From: Pseudarthrobacter phenanthrenivorans Sphe3
Lineage (GTDB): Bacteria > Actinomycetota > Actinomycetes > Actinomycetales > Micrococcaceae
NCBI RefSeq assembly: GCF_000189535.1
Contig: NC_015147.1
Span: 1 to 64,000, forward strand
Direction: 5' to 3'
Length of the DNA stretch: 64,000 bases
Made by a program: the position numbers and the translations under genes. The first letter of the stretch is position 1; each line of letters opens with the position of its first letter. Shown here piece after piece: positions 24,307 to 32,323 of the stretch. The notes beneath the pieces were generated by a model. The model did no database searches. It had not been told where the DNA came from and was given only the letters and a program-made list of their open reading frames with translations.

Positions 24307-24938
24307 TACCCCATCAACTCCTCTGCCAACCCGCGGATTTCCCTCGCCGCTTTAGGGTTTTTCCACTCAACGACCCCGAGCCCCTCCCCCACCACGTCTC
24401 GATAAGCCTTGCGCTCGTACAGGACAGTTCGCAGTGGCTCGATACTCGGATAGTCGGAAAGGTAATCCCTGGCGTCACCACTTTCGGACTCGAACGCGTT
24501 GGTCGACACCCGCGTGAGGGCCCCCCTGACACGTAACGAGGGGTTGAAGTCCCTGGCTGTTTCAATCAACCTATCGACAGTCGCGAGTGTGTCGAGATCA
24601 AACTGGCTCGATTGCGTCAGGACCAACAATTGATGTGCGGCAGTCATGGCTGTCCGCATCTCCTTGCTGTCCTTCCCTGCCACATCAACGAGGACAACGT
24701 CATAGCTCGTATCGAGTTCACGCAAGGTCTCGTGCAGGCTGCCAAGTTTCTCCACCACAAAGATGCGAGGTTCATGCCCAGCCTCTTCTCGGTCTCCCGC
24801 CCAACGTGCAGTGGACCGCTGCCGGTCACCGTCCACTACTGCTATGCGCATCCCTCGCTTCGCCAACTCGACGGCAAGGTTGGTTACAACGGTGGACTTG
24901 CCTACGCCGCCCTTTTCGCTACCCACAACAATGATCAT
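24306..24938 (-). CDS. parA: ParA partition ATPase
   Basis: About 210 residues, the small type without an N-terminal HTH. Deviant Walker A SEKGGVGKSTVVTN with the signature Lys, Walker A' VVDGDRQRSTA, Walker B VVLVDVAGKD. It separates plasmid copies to daughter cells. Followed by the coupled small partition protein and preceded by the repeat-rich region that may hold both its promoter and the centromere. Confidence 0.92.
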   Translation of the reverse strand: MIIVVGSEKGGVGKSTVVTNLAVELAKRGMRIAVVDGDRQRSTARWAGDREEAGHEPRIFVVEKLGSLHETLRELDTSYDVVLVDVAGKDSKEMRTAMTAAHQLLVLTQSSQFDLDTLATVDRLIETARDFNPSLRVRGALTRVSTNAFESESGDARDYLSDYPSIEPLRTVLYERKAYRDVVGEGLGVVEWKNPKAAREIRGLAEELMG

Positions 24939-25554
24939 GGCTCCAACCTAATGCCGACGTTGATAGCAGAAGGCTAGCGACACGCTACTTATTTGATAGC
25001 ACTATGAAAGTAGTATCTAAATCGCAGTTTCAAACTGCTATCAAAGTGCTACTTTGGCCTCACCGTCTGATGAGTAGCCCCCGGGGCTGCTGGGGCGACT
25101 CCGAATCCCCGACCCCAGGCTCCGCTCGCGCCTTCGCCCAAAGCTATGCGGCATTCGAGTGTTTCCGCTATCAATATGCTACGAATTCGATAGCGCTTTG
25201 CTAGCGATTGTAGGCATGGGATGACTAATCCCTGCGAAGATAGCAATGGTTAGCGTAGTGCTACCTATTTGATAGCACTATCAAAGTAGTATCAAACCTT
25301 GCCGCAGCGCGGATCGATGCGCGTATGCCCAGTTGTTCTAGCAGTTTCAAATTACTATCAATATGCTGCTTATGGCTCGGGCCAGCGAAGAGTGCAGAAA
25401 CTGGGGTGCCAGGGCTAACCCAAATCAAGATGCTAGCGACTGTCTATCAAAGCGCTAGCAGTTCGCTAGCATCTTATAGGTAACGGCGGAATCAACTGCA
25501 TGAAGGCATCACAATCAGCCAGCACCACCTACGCTTATCAACTGGCATAAGAGA
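24939..25554. repeat. Iteron-rich region, probable replication origin and/or centromere
   Basis: 616 bases without a gene, more AT-rich than the surroundings. It holds many copies of CTATCAAWRTGCTA or its complement, for example GCTATCAAAGTGCTAC (25038), GCTATCAATATGCTAC (25168), ACTATCAATATGCTGC (25354), TCTATCAAAGCGCTAG (25444) and TTGATAGCA at 24960, 24993 and 25269. Two 37-bp blocks (24984-25020 and 25260-25296) differ at only three positions. Lying between parA and the rep gene, it fits an iteron origin, parS, or both. Confidence 0.8.
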
Positions 25555-27417
25555 CTATGCCGGTTGACACAACCGCCACACTGCCGCATCATCCGGGGGC
25601 AGCCAAAATTCATCCCTTTCAGGTTCAAACATGTCAGCCTCAAGGATCGCAAGCTGCACTGTCTTGAACCTGTCGAGGTAGGCGTGCCAGATTGCGCGCT
25701 CGTGGCGGTTCCGGCGGATGTGGTCGAGGTAGTCGTCGAGCACTCCGAGCCTGGCGGCGAGCATGCGAAGGTTCACCGACGTAGTTTTCCAGGTTCCACC
25801 GCGGCGCTGGATCATGCCAAGTGTCTCCATCTCAGCCAACGCAGCCGAGCAGGCGTTGCGGCTGACACCGCTGTTACGGACGACCTCGGCGGTGGTGGGG
25901 GAGTAGCGGCCGCGTTCGACTGCCTCGTAGGCAAGGGCAGCGGCGTCTCCCAGGGCCCGGAAAACGGGGCGGATGGCGTGGATTTTTCCTTTCCGCCAGG
26001 TCAGTTCCCGTGCAAGGTGTTGGTAGTGCTCAGGGAGTTGGATGAGATAGACGTCGGCCGCTTTTTGGCGGGCGTCCGCGATCTTGGTAAGGATCCCGTC
26101 AGAAGCCTGTACCAAGATGGGCAGCAGCCTGGCGATGGTGACGTGGTGTTTGCCCATCGCAACGGCAAGAGTGCGGCAACCGACGTCGAGAATGTCTGTT
26201 TCTCTGGCCCGCATATATCCCAGCAATCCGCGGATAAGTAAGCGGAGACTCAGGCCTTCACGGCCGCGTTTTTGGAGTCTCTGATCAAGGACTGCGTAGA
26301 GGATATTTTCCAGATCGTTCACAAGTTGGTGTACAGCAGCGCTGCTGGATTTCCCCGCCCCCCCTGTGGGTAATGTCGGGCTTGTGTTGTTAATAAGTGC
26401 ACTCTTCTCCCCGCGTTTACGGGCGAGTGGTTTTCGCCCGCTTGAAGCTGGGCCGGTGAAGGCCTGGGCTTTGGCCCACTCGTAAGGGAGGAGCCTTGCC
26501 TGGCGTTCTGCAGATCCGTAGAGGGCAGCGAGGCCGGGGAACTGGCCGGCGAGTTCGTTTTCTACTTGCTGCAGGGACCAGCCACAGGCACTGAAGTGGT
26601 TCAGCACGGCCATCCGTGCCTCGGACGGGCTCTTGTACCTAGCCGTGTCGTACAAACCGGTCCGGGCGACCCGGCGCAGCGGAGTCTCACTACCGGAGTT
26701 CAGTAGCAGCGCCGGTAACCCGCCAGTCCGTTCAGAGGTCGCGGTCTTCGCTTCCCGGGCCTTGAGCGCGCGCTTGCGGGCCAGTTCCGGAGCCAACGTC
26801 GCACGCAGCTGCACCAAGCTCTGTGCGGGGTTGCGGCGGCGCAGGATGTCGTAGGCCTGGGACAGAGGAGTAATGAGGGTTTGGTGGCCACCGGACTTGT
26901 GGATGCTTCCTGGGACACGGATACACCCATCGGTGATGTTCTGGTGCGGGCTTGGGTCGAGACTGGTGGCCATCAGGGCCAGTGCTTCGACCAGTTCCCG
27001 GGCCTTGGCCGCGTCCATCCGGTCTTGCAGCGGGACGTACATGTGTCGTCCACCGCTGGGGGAGAAATCCTCCACAAATTTCATGCCGCACGCTGACAAC
27101 AGCCGGCCCACCCGGACCGCGTCCGAGTCCACCACGCCCTTCAGCGCCTTCGAGGTGTCAAAGTCCAGGCATAGCGTGGAGACGCGACCATCCGCGCCGT
27201 GCACCATTACAGCGGCAGGACGTTCCGGCAAAGAACGAGTGATCCTCGGCGCATTCTCCGGCCTAGGATACTGAAACCGCTGCCCAATCCAACGCCCCAA
27301 ACGGTACGAGGGAGCGCCAGCAATCAACGGAGCAAGACTCCATGCGTCTTCTGGTCTCAGATGTGGAGCGACACCCACAAGGGCATGCGTTGACGCCAAT
27401 ACCGGTTCCGGTACCAT
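25555..27417 (-). CDS. Replication initiator with primase-polymerase-like domain
   Basis: About 620 residues. The N-terminal half resembles archaeo-eukaryotic primase/PrimPol replication proteins of actinobacterial plasmids: STLCLDFDTSKAL (Asp-x-Asp), SPSGGRHMYVPL (Gly-Gly-x-His) and RVPGSIHKSGGHQTL. The C-terminal half contains a winged-helix segment (TTAEVVRNSGVSRNACSAAL followed by EMETLGMIQRRGG) suited to iteron binding. ATG at 27417 has AAAGGA about 12 bases upstream; the frame extends to a GTG at 27459 without a site. Located beside the iteron region, it is the likely plasmid Rep. Confidence 0.78.
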   Translation of the reverse strand: MVPEPVLASTHALVGVAPHLRPEDAWSLAPLIAGAPSYRLGRWIGQRFQYPRPENAPRITRSLPERPAAVMVHGADGRVSTLCLDFDTSKALKGVVDSDAVRVGRLLSACGMKFVEDFSPSGGRHMYVPLQDRMDAAKARELVEALALMATSLDPSPHQNITDGCIRVPGSIHKSGGHQTLITPLSQAYDILRRRNPAQSLVQLRATLAPELARKRALKAREAKTATSERTGGLPALLLNSGSETPLRRVARTGLYDTARYKSPSEARMAVLNHFSACGWSLQQVENELAGQFPGLAALYGSAERQARLLPYEWAKAQAFTGPASSGRKPLARKRGEKSALINNTSPTLPTGGAGKSSSAAVHQLVNDLENILYAVLDQRLQKRGREGLSLRLLIRGLLGYMRARETDILDVGCRTLAVAMGKHHVTIARLLPILVQASDGILTKIADARQKAADVYLIQLPEHYQHLARELTWRKGKIHAIRPVFRALGDAAALAYEAVERGRYSPTTAEVVRNSGVSRNACSAALAEMETLGMIQRRGGTWKTTSVNLRMLAARLGVLDDYLDHIRRNRHERAIWHAYLDRFKTVQLAILEADMFEPERDEFWLPPDDAAVWRLCQPA

Positions 27418-27524
27418 AAGGACAGTAGTTCCTTTCGAGGTAACACAAATGGCACCCACTGAATGGGTGTTGTAACAGCTCGGATCCGGATCTTGGCGGA
27501 TGAGGGATCTGAGCGAAGGATTAG

Positions 27525-27553
27525 GAAGGTCCCTCCTTTTAGGAGGGGCCTTC
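27525..27553 (-). terminator. Hairpin between RHH and rep genes
   Basis: GAAGGTCCCTCC (27525-27536), loop TTTTA, GGAGGGGCCTTC (27542-27553): 12-bp stem with one G-T pair. It lies just past the RHH stop (27559) and before the rep start, so it may limit read-through into rep. Confidence 0.6.
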
Positions 27554-27558
27554 TTCCG

Positions 27559-27804
27559 TTAGGAAGCCTTATCGATAGGCAGAGCTCCTTGTTCCTGGTA
27601 GTCGTCTATGTCGGGCCAAATCGGCAACCCGCGAGCATCCACCCGGATGCTCAGCAGGAGGCGTTCGGCTGCCTGTCCCTTGGAGAGCCCCATGTGGGTG
27701 GCAAGACGTTCCACCAGAGCTTTAGCATCGGCAGCAACGTCAACTTTGAGGACGACGTTGCCGGCCCCTGTACCCCGTACGCGTCTGTGGATGGCTGTAC
27801 TCAT
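27559..27804 (-). CDS. Ribbon-helix-helix regulator upstream of rep
   Basis: About 81 residues. DNA-binding strand NVVLKVDVAADAKALVERLA and helix MGLSKGQAAERLLLSIRV. Its position ahead of rep on the same strand suggests plasmid copy-number control. ATG at 27804 (MSTAIHRR) has only a weak ribosome site; an earlier start is possible. A perfect 10-bp palindrome GTACCGGTAC (27821-27830) just upstream is a likely operator. Confidence 0.65.
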   Translation of the reverse strand: MSTAIHRRVRGTGAGNVVLKVDVAADAKALVERLATHMGLSKGQAAERLLLSIRVDARGLPIWPDIDDYQEQGALPIDKAS

Positions 27805-27820
27805 AAACCCGAGCCTATAA

Positions 27821-27830
27821 GTACCGGTAC
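27821..27830. promoter_or_regulatory. Candidate RHH operator upstream of the regulator
   Basis: GTACCGGTAC is a perfect palindrome. A related pair TACCGG (27400-27405) and CCGGTA (27408-27413) occurs at the start of rep, so one regulator could act at both sites. Confidence 0.4.
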
Positions 27831-27876
27831 CGTTAAGTGCGCGGCTCGTGCGGCGTGTCGTTCTCATTAGACGAGG

Positions 27877-29340
27877 TCAGAAGCCTTTAGCCACAGCGGC
27901 CGCGGCGGCGAGCCACGCGCGCTGGGTGGCGGGTTGGAGGGCGTCGTAGCGGATGGGCCCGTTGACCAGGGCGGGGTCGTAGGGGATGCGGACCACGGCT
28001 CGTACATGCGGGGCGAAGCCGTCAGCGATCCGCCTGGCCTCATCCTTGGCGCGCTTGAGCGCATCGCCGCTCATGCTGCGCTTGGCATCGGTGGACTCGG
28101 ACACGATGACGACGGCGTTGCGGGCCAGCTCGGCATCTTGGCCGCCGCGGGATTCCAGGGTTTGGAGAGTCAGGCGTGCGGCCTCGGCGCGGTCTTCGAT
28201 GGCTGTCACGGGGACCACGAGCTGATTGGTGTGGTGGATCATTCGCCGCCAATTCGCGGCGCGGGCCGTGTTTCCGGAGTCCATGACGATCAGACGGTAG
28301 TAGCGGGTGAGTACCTGGTGTGCGATGTCCACCTCCTCGGCGGTCACCTCGTGGTCGCCCTCCTCGTTCTCGTCTGAGCGCAGGACGTCGAACTTGTCCG
28401 AGGTCTGGTGGTGGACGAACTGGGCGATCTCTGCTGCTTGGGCGCTGGGGGAGAGCAGCGCCTTTGATGAGTCGATGAGATCCAGGACGCTGTTGTTGTG
28501 GCCGCCCTTTTCGGTGCGCCAGCCGAGCGTGCCCTGTGATTCGTTGTTGTCCCAGGCGACGGTCGCTGCGCCGCTGTAGCGGGCCAGGATCGCGCTGAGC
28601 ATCACGACGGTGGGGGTCTTGTTCGCTCCGCCCTTGCGGTTGACGACGGCTACGGTGCGGGGGCCGGGCCAGTGCTGGCTGACTGTGCGGATATCTTCGC
28701 GTTCGGCCAGTTCCTCGGCTGATGGGTCCATGCGGAAGCCGAGGCGGCTGAGAATGCCCCGCCAGCCGCGCGTGGCCGGCTGGAGCACGGGCGCGCTGAT
28801 GAGGAACGAGGTGTCTTTGAGGCTGCGCCGAGTGGCAGGCTCCGCAGCGGCTGCTGTGGCAGCCGGTGCTGGCCTTTCGGCGGGCGCGGCTGTAACGGCT
28901 GCCCTGAAGGTGACCGGCGCAGCGTCGGCAGCTTGTGCCGGCGCCTCCTCGGACGGAAAGTCGTCGGGAACCGAAACAGGCGTAGGTGCAGGCCCGGCCG
29001 TGGTCGTGGTCTTGGCCGTTTCGGGCGAAGGGGTTGCCGTAACGGGCAGGGGGTCCTGCTCCCGCCGGGAGGTGGGCTTGATCGGAGCGGCCTCGCTGAC
29101 GACGCCCTCGGGAGAGACGATGATGAGGCCCTGCCCGTCCGGGTCGGTGGTGCTGACGCGGACGGGTCGGCCAAGCTGAGCAGCGGTTTCAGTGATTATT
29201 CGTAATGCATCGCTAAGGACGGCGGCTTCGTCGGGAGCTTCGATCGCGTGGGAGGTCCCGTTGATGGTGACTTCGCCGGTTCCGTTGGTCCGCAGAACGG
29301 CGTTGATCTTGGGGAAGTCGAGCGCTTGGGTTTCCATCAT
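27877..29340 (-). CDS. MinD/ParA-like ATPase with degenerate P-loop, transfer-associated
   Basis: About 487 residues. The N-terminal ~180 residues are low-complexity and Pro/Ala/Thr-rich after a small domain. The C-terminal ~280 residues follow the SIMIBI fold: TVAVVNRKGGANKTPTVVML at the P-loop (Asn where Gly is expected), AWDNNESQGTLGWR at Walker A', and RLIVMDSGNTARAANW at Walker B. Such proteins accompany actinobacterial conjugation and ESX-type loci. The second ATG at 29337 is better spaced from AAGGA. It is the last gene of the leftward transfer arm. Confidence 0.75.
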   Translation of the reverse strand: MMETQALDFPKINAVLRTNGTGEVTINGTSHAIEAPDEAAVLSDALRIITETAAQLGRPVRVSTTDPDGQGLIIVSPEGVVSEAAPIKPTSRREQDPLPVTATPSPETAKTTTTAGPAPTPVSVPDDFPSEEAPAQAADAAPVTFRAAVTAAPAERPAPAATAAAAEPATRRSLKDTSFLISAPVLQPATRGWRGILSRLGFRMDPSAEELAEREDIRTVSQHWPGPRTVAVVNRKGGANKTPTVVMLSAILARYSGAATVAWDNNESQGTLGWRTEKGGHNNSVLDLIDSSKALLSPSAQAAEIAQFVHHQTSDKFDVLRSDENEEGDHEVTAEEVDIAHQVLTRYYRLIVMDSGNTARAANWRRMIHHTNQLVVPVTAIEDRAEAARLTLQTLESRGGQDAELARNAVVIVSESTDAKRSMSGDALKRAKDEARRIADGFAPHVRAVVRIPYDPALVNGPIRYDALQPATQRAWLAAAAAVAKGF

Positions 29341-29346
29341 CTGTCC

Positions 29347-29862
29347 TTACTTTGTGCCGTTCGGGGGTGTGAAACGGTTGACCTGCCAGGGCTTGTCGGC
29401 TGCGCTGCGGAGCAGTTGCACGTCGTAGTCGCCGGCGTCCGTGGGAAACACGACATGGCAGCCGAAACCGTTGTTCTCATCGATCCTGAGCTGGCCTGTT
29501 CCGGTGATCCTGGTGACCGGGATGTTGGCCGGGTCAACGTATTGGTAATCGGCGGTGGCTTGGGCGGTCAGCAGCTGCCCGAGGTCCTGGATCCATTCCT
29601 TGTTGGTAACCGTGGGACGGGCGTACAGCGTCATTGCCTTGGTCGCGGTTTCCAGCGCGGCTGTTTTGCTTGCCTCGTCCCAGACGATACCCAGGGTGGC
29701 CGGTGCTGTGCCGCCTGGAGCCTGTAGCTTACCGCCCGCGCTGAGCGTGGCCGGGCTGGCGGCGGAAGCGCTGGGCGATGGTTCCGCGGATGTTGAGCTG
29801 GATACCGGCGCGCAGGCCGTGCACACGATCAGGGCCGCGAGGGCTGTCAGGGTGCGTTTCAT
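29347..29862 (-). CDS. Transfer-associated lipoprotein
   Basis: About 171 residues. Lipoprotein signal peptide with lipobox V-C-T-A-C, a Ser/Pro/Ala-rich linker, then a small globular domain (NTF2-like is possible) with GFGCHVVFPTDAGDYDVQL and KPWQVNRF near the end. Probably anchored at the outer face of the membrane as part of the transfer channel. The ATG overlaps the stop of the CHAP gene before it. Confidence 0.7.
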   Translation of the reverse strand: MKRTLTALAALIVCTACAPVSSSTSAEPSPSASAASPATLSAGGKLQAPGGTAPATLGIVWDEASKTAALETATKAMTLYARPTVTNKEWIQDLGQLLTAQATADYQYVDPANIPVTRITGTGQLRIDENNGFGCHVVFPTDAGDYDVQLLRSAADKPWQVNRFTPPNGTK

Positions 29863-30941
29863 GGTTCCTCCGGTGAGTCGCTGCCGGGCAGGTAGAGGAA
29901 GGCGCTGGGAGTGCTGTTCTCTACGGTGCGGGTGTAGTAGGTGTGGTCGTTCGGGGCGGGGTTGCCGTTGTAGCCCTCTTCCAGGAAGCTGCCGTCACCG
30001 TTGACGGCTTTGACGACGGCGACGTGACCGTAGGTGCCGTCGGCGCCGCCGGTGCCGGGGGAGTACCAGACGACCGCGCCAACCCGTGGCGTTCCGCCGG
30101 TGGGCCAGCCCTTGGCGTCCCAGCCGTCTTTCCAGGTAAGGGCAGAGCCGAGCACGGCACCATCGGGACGGAACGTGCCGTTCAGGACCTTGTAAGGTGC
30201 GGCGGAGCTGCCAAGCTGCTGGTTGACACGCCAGAGGGCGAAGTCGACGCATTCGCGGTTGTACATGCCCAGTGGGGATGGCTCGTAGATCTTGGCAGTG
30301 CGCCAGGGCAGGTCATCGTCCTTGCCGGATTGGCCGGGGATGCCGCAGGAGCTTTCCCCGCCGGCATCGGTGATCTGCACGTCGGCCAGGGCGGCGACGA
30401 CCTCGACGGCGTCCGCCCAGTAGGACTGGTAGTGGAACGGGTCGGCGTTGCGCTGGACCCGGTGCGCGGCCGTGGTGGGTTCGAGCTGTTCCCACCCGCT
30501 GACCTTCTGCAGGGCGGTGAAGAAGTTTGTGGCTGAGGCCGTGGGGTTCATGCGGTCCGGATAGGACCCCCAGGCGCCGTTGTCGCGCTGCTGGAACAGT
30601 CCCCGGGAGTCAGGGCCCGGGCCGTCGCCGTAGTCCAGGACCCGGAGCCCGGATTCGCCCATGGCCGTCATGACGCCGATCGTCTGCCCCCGGGCCGGCA
30701 GGCCACGGGCTTTGCCTGCGTTGATGACCAGGGCCGCGTTCTTCAATTGCTCGCCCTCGTAGCCGGCGACAGCGACCTTGGGCAGCTGCCTTGCGTCAAC
30801 GCTGACGCTGGACCCGGCCGGTGAGCAGACATCGGCAGCGGCCTGAGAGCCTCCGCCGAACAGGATGATGGACAGTACCAAGCCGACGGGTGCAAGGACG
30901 GCGCCGGCGGCCAGCGCAGGCGCGCTTGTTCGTGATTGCAT
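29859..30941 (-). CDS. CHAP-domain peptidoglycan hydrolase (VirB1-like)
   Basis: About 360 residues. An N-terminal hydrophobic segment (AGAVLAPVGLVLSIILFGGG) serves as signal or anchor. Next comes a lysozyme-like part: TIGVMTAMGESGLRVLDYG and DSRGLFQQRDNGAWGS. The C-terminal CHAP amidase/endopeptidase has Cys in NRECVDFALWRV and His in YGHVAVVKAV. It would open the cell wall for the transfer apparatus, as TcpG-like hydrolases do. The ATG has GGGGGA upstream. Confidence 0.88.
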   Translation of the reverse strand: MQSRTSAPALAAGAVLAPVGLVLSIILFGGGSQAAADVCSPAGSSVSVDARQLPKVAVAGYEGEQLKNAALVINAGKARGLPARGQTIGVMTAMGESGLRVLDYGDGPGPDSRGLFQQRDNGAWGSYPDRMNPTASATNFFTALQKVSGWEQLEPTTAAHRVQRNADPFHYQSYWADAVEVVAALADVQITDAGGESSCGIPGQSGKDDDLPWRTAKIYEPSPLGMYNRECVDFALWRVNQQLGSSAAPYKVLNGTFRPDGAVLGSALTWKDGWDAKGWPTGGTPRVGAVVWYSPGTGGADGTYGHVAVVKAVNGDGSFLEEGYNGNPAPNDHTYYTRTVENSTPSAFLYLPGSDSPEEP

Positions 30942-30977
30942 GTGTCCCCCTCACATCTGCTCGTCGGCTGCTTCGCC

Positions 30978-31250
30978 TTAGGGCTGGTCCTCGTCGTTCA
31001 CTTCTGGTGTCTGGCCCTTCCTGAGTGTGTTCCGGTTCTCCCAGACCCAGTCTTTGACTTGATCTCTGGCGATTAACCATGTCTTCTCGACTTGGTAGGC
31101 AGGAATCACTCCGGTTTGGAGCCAGCGGTAGACGGTGTTTCGGGACAACCCGAAAATCTCTTCGAGGTCCTGAGGCGTAAGACGCTCCGGGTACTTGGCG
31201 AAGAGTGCTTCCAGGTACTTGGGGTCCACGCTCAGTCCGTCCCACCGCAT
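30978..31250 (-). CDS. HTH (excisionase-like) regulator
   Basis: About 90 residues. A MerR/excisionase-type DNA-binding domain: LTPQDLEEIFGLSRNTVYRW then VIPAYQVEKTWLIARDQVKD. It sits between the two divergent transfer arms. A row of four 10-bp repeats (31274-31313) directly upstream is a plausible binding array. ATG at 31250 is chosen; a GTG at 31268 in frame is possible. It may repress or activate conjugation genes. Confidence 0.7.
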   Translation of the reverse strand: MRWDGLSVDPKYLEALFAKYPERLTPQDLEEIFGLSRNTVYRWLQTGVIPAYQVEKTWLIARDQVKDWVWENRNTLRKGQTPEVNDEDQP

Positions 31251-31273
31251 AGAGCCATCGTAGACCACAAATT

Positions 31274-31313
31274 GGTACTGTGATGTACTGGAAGTGACTG
31301 AAAGGTACTAAAG
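31274..31313. promoter_or_regulatory. Array of four 10-bp direct repeats
   Basis: GGTACTGTGA, TGTACTGGAA, GTGACTGAAA and GGTACTAAAG follow each other at exact 10-bp steps (31274, 31284, 31294, 31304), so the same DNA face is presented four times. The array lies between the HTH gene and the rightward transfer operon and is probably its operator. Confidence 0.6.
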
Positions 31314-31393
31314 CTGTTGTTGGGGGTCACTTTTGGCCTTTCGTGTCGGATGGTACCGATACGATCTTTGCGGACATTAGTAGGGGATGTGAA

Positions 31394-32011
31394 ATGCCGG
31401 TCTCAAAGAATCGCTGGGTGACGCTCGGCGCAGAAACTATCGACGAACCCGTTCCAGCTATCCCGGAAGAGCCGCCCTTCATCCCTACGGGGGCGACGAG
31501 GCCGCAGCTGAGTGTTCCGCAACCGGACCAGGCAGACCGGCTTCCACGAAGGAACGTTGCGGGGAGGGAACCGAGCTTTTGGTGGCTTGGCGTCCACGGC
31601 GGCGCGGGCGAAACGTCGCTTGCACGCCTGGACAAGAGAACCAAAGCCGCCGAGCATCAGTGGCCTTTGACGGCCGCCGGATCGGTGATCGTCCTGGTTG
31701 CCCGGTCCAACATCCCAAGCCTTCGTGCAGCACGGCTGGCTGCCACTGAATGGGCTTCCCGTTCTCTTCCCGGGATCCAGGTCGCCGGCCTCGTGGTCAT
31801 GGCTGACGCTCCCGGACGGCTCCCCAAAGAGATCCGCGACTTCGCCCGCGTCGTCGGCGGGGGAGTGCCCCACATGTGGCATTTCCCCTGGGTGGACGCG
31901 TGGCGCTACGGCCACGACGTCGCCACCGAGGAACTTCCCAAAGAAGCCCGCACCACCCTTGAACAGGTCCAGATCGCAGTAACTGCCACTGCCGGACTAA
32001 CCGCCAAGTAG
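31394..32011 (+). CDS. DUF6668-like transfer protein with altered P-loop
   Basis: About 205 residues. After a Pro-rich N-terminus comes FWWLGVHGGAGETSLARL, a ParA/MinD-like P-loop in which Glu replaces the Lys that binds phosphate. SVIVLVARSNIPSLRAA and IQVAGLVVMADAP follow the same fold. The pattern resembles DUF6668, seen in actinobacterial conjugation clusters. It is probably a regulatory or structural ATPase relative that cannot hydrolyse ATP. ATG at 31394 has GGGGA upstream; a GTG at 31343 is also in frame. Confidence 0.65.
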   Translation: MPVSKNRWVTLGAETIDEPVPAIPEEPPFIPTGATRPQLSVPQPDQADRLPRRNVAGREPSFWWLGVHGGAGETSLARLDKRTKAAEHQWPLTAAGSVIVLVARSNIPSLRAARLAATEWASRSLPGIQVAGLVVMADAPGRLPKEIRDFARVVGGGVPHMWHFPWVDAWRYGHDVATEELPKEARTTLEQVQIAVTATAGLTAK

Positions 32012-32024
32012 AAAGTAGAAACTC

Positions 32025-32312
32025 ATGTTGTTCTCCAAGGCCATGGAATGGTCAAGCTTTGCCATCACCGAGATACCGAACCCGGGCACCGGTGAAGCGC
32101 CTCCCGGCTCTGAAGGTTTGCTGACAATCCTCAAATGGGTCGCATGGATCGTCTTCGGCCTGGCCGTGGCGGGCATCCTGATCACGGCCGGAACGATGAT
32201 GATCAACAACCGACGCGGAGAGGGCGGGGAGCATGCCGGCCGTCTGGCATGGGTCCTCGGCGGGTGCATCCTGGCAGCCTCCGCCGGCGGCGTCGTAGGC
32301 GCCCTGGTCTAA
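32025..32312 (+). CDS. Pilin-like (VirB2/TrbC-type) small membrane protein
   Basis: 95 residues with two hydrophobic segments, ILKWVAWIVFGLAVAGILIT and LAWVLGGCILAASAGGVVGA, joined by a short basic and polar loop. This matches the two-helix layout of VirB2-type pilins and actinobacterial relatives. It sits immediately ahead of the VirB6- and VirB4-like genes. The ribosome site is weak. Confidence 0.65.
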   Translation: MLFSKAMEWSSFAITEIPNPGTGEAPPGSEGLLTILKWVAWIVFGLAVAGILITAGTMMINNRRGEGGEHAGRLAWVLGGCILAASAGGVVGALV

Positions 32313-32323
32313 GGAGCCGAGCC

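Noticed and set aside
24939..25554. Possible CRISPR array
   Set aside because: The repeats are short, occur in both orientations and lack regular spacers, so iterons fit better.
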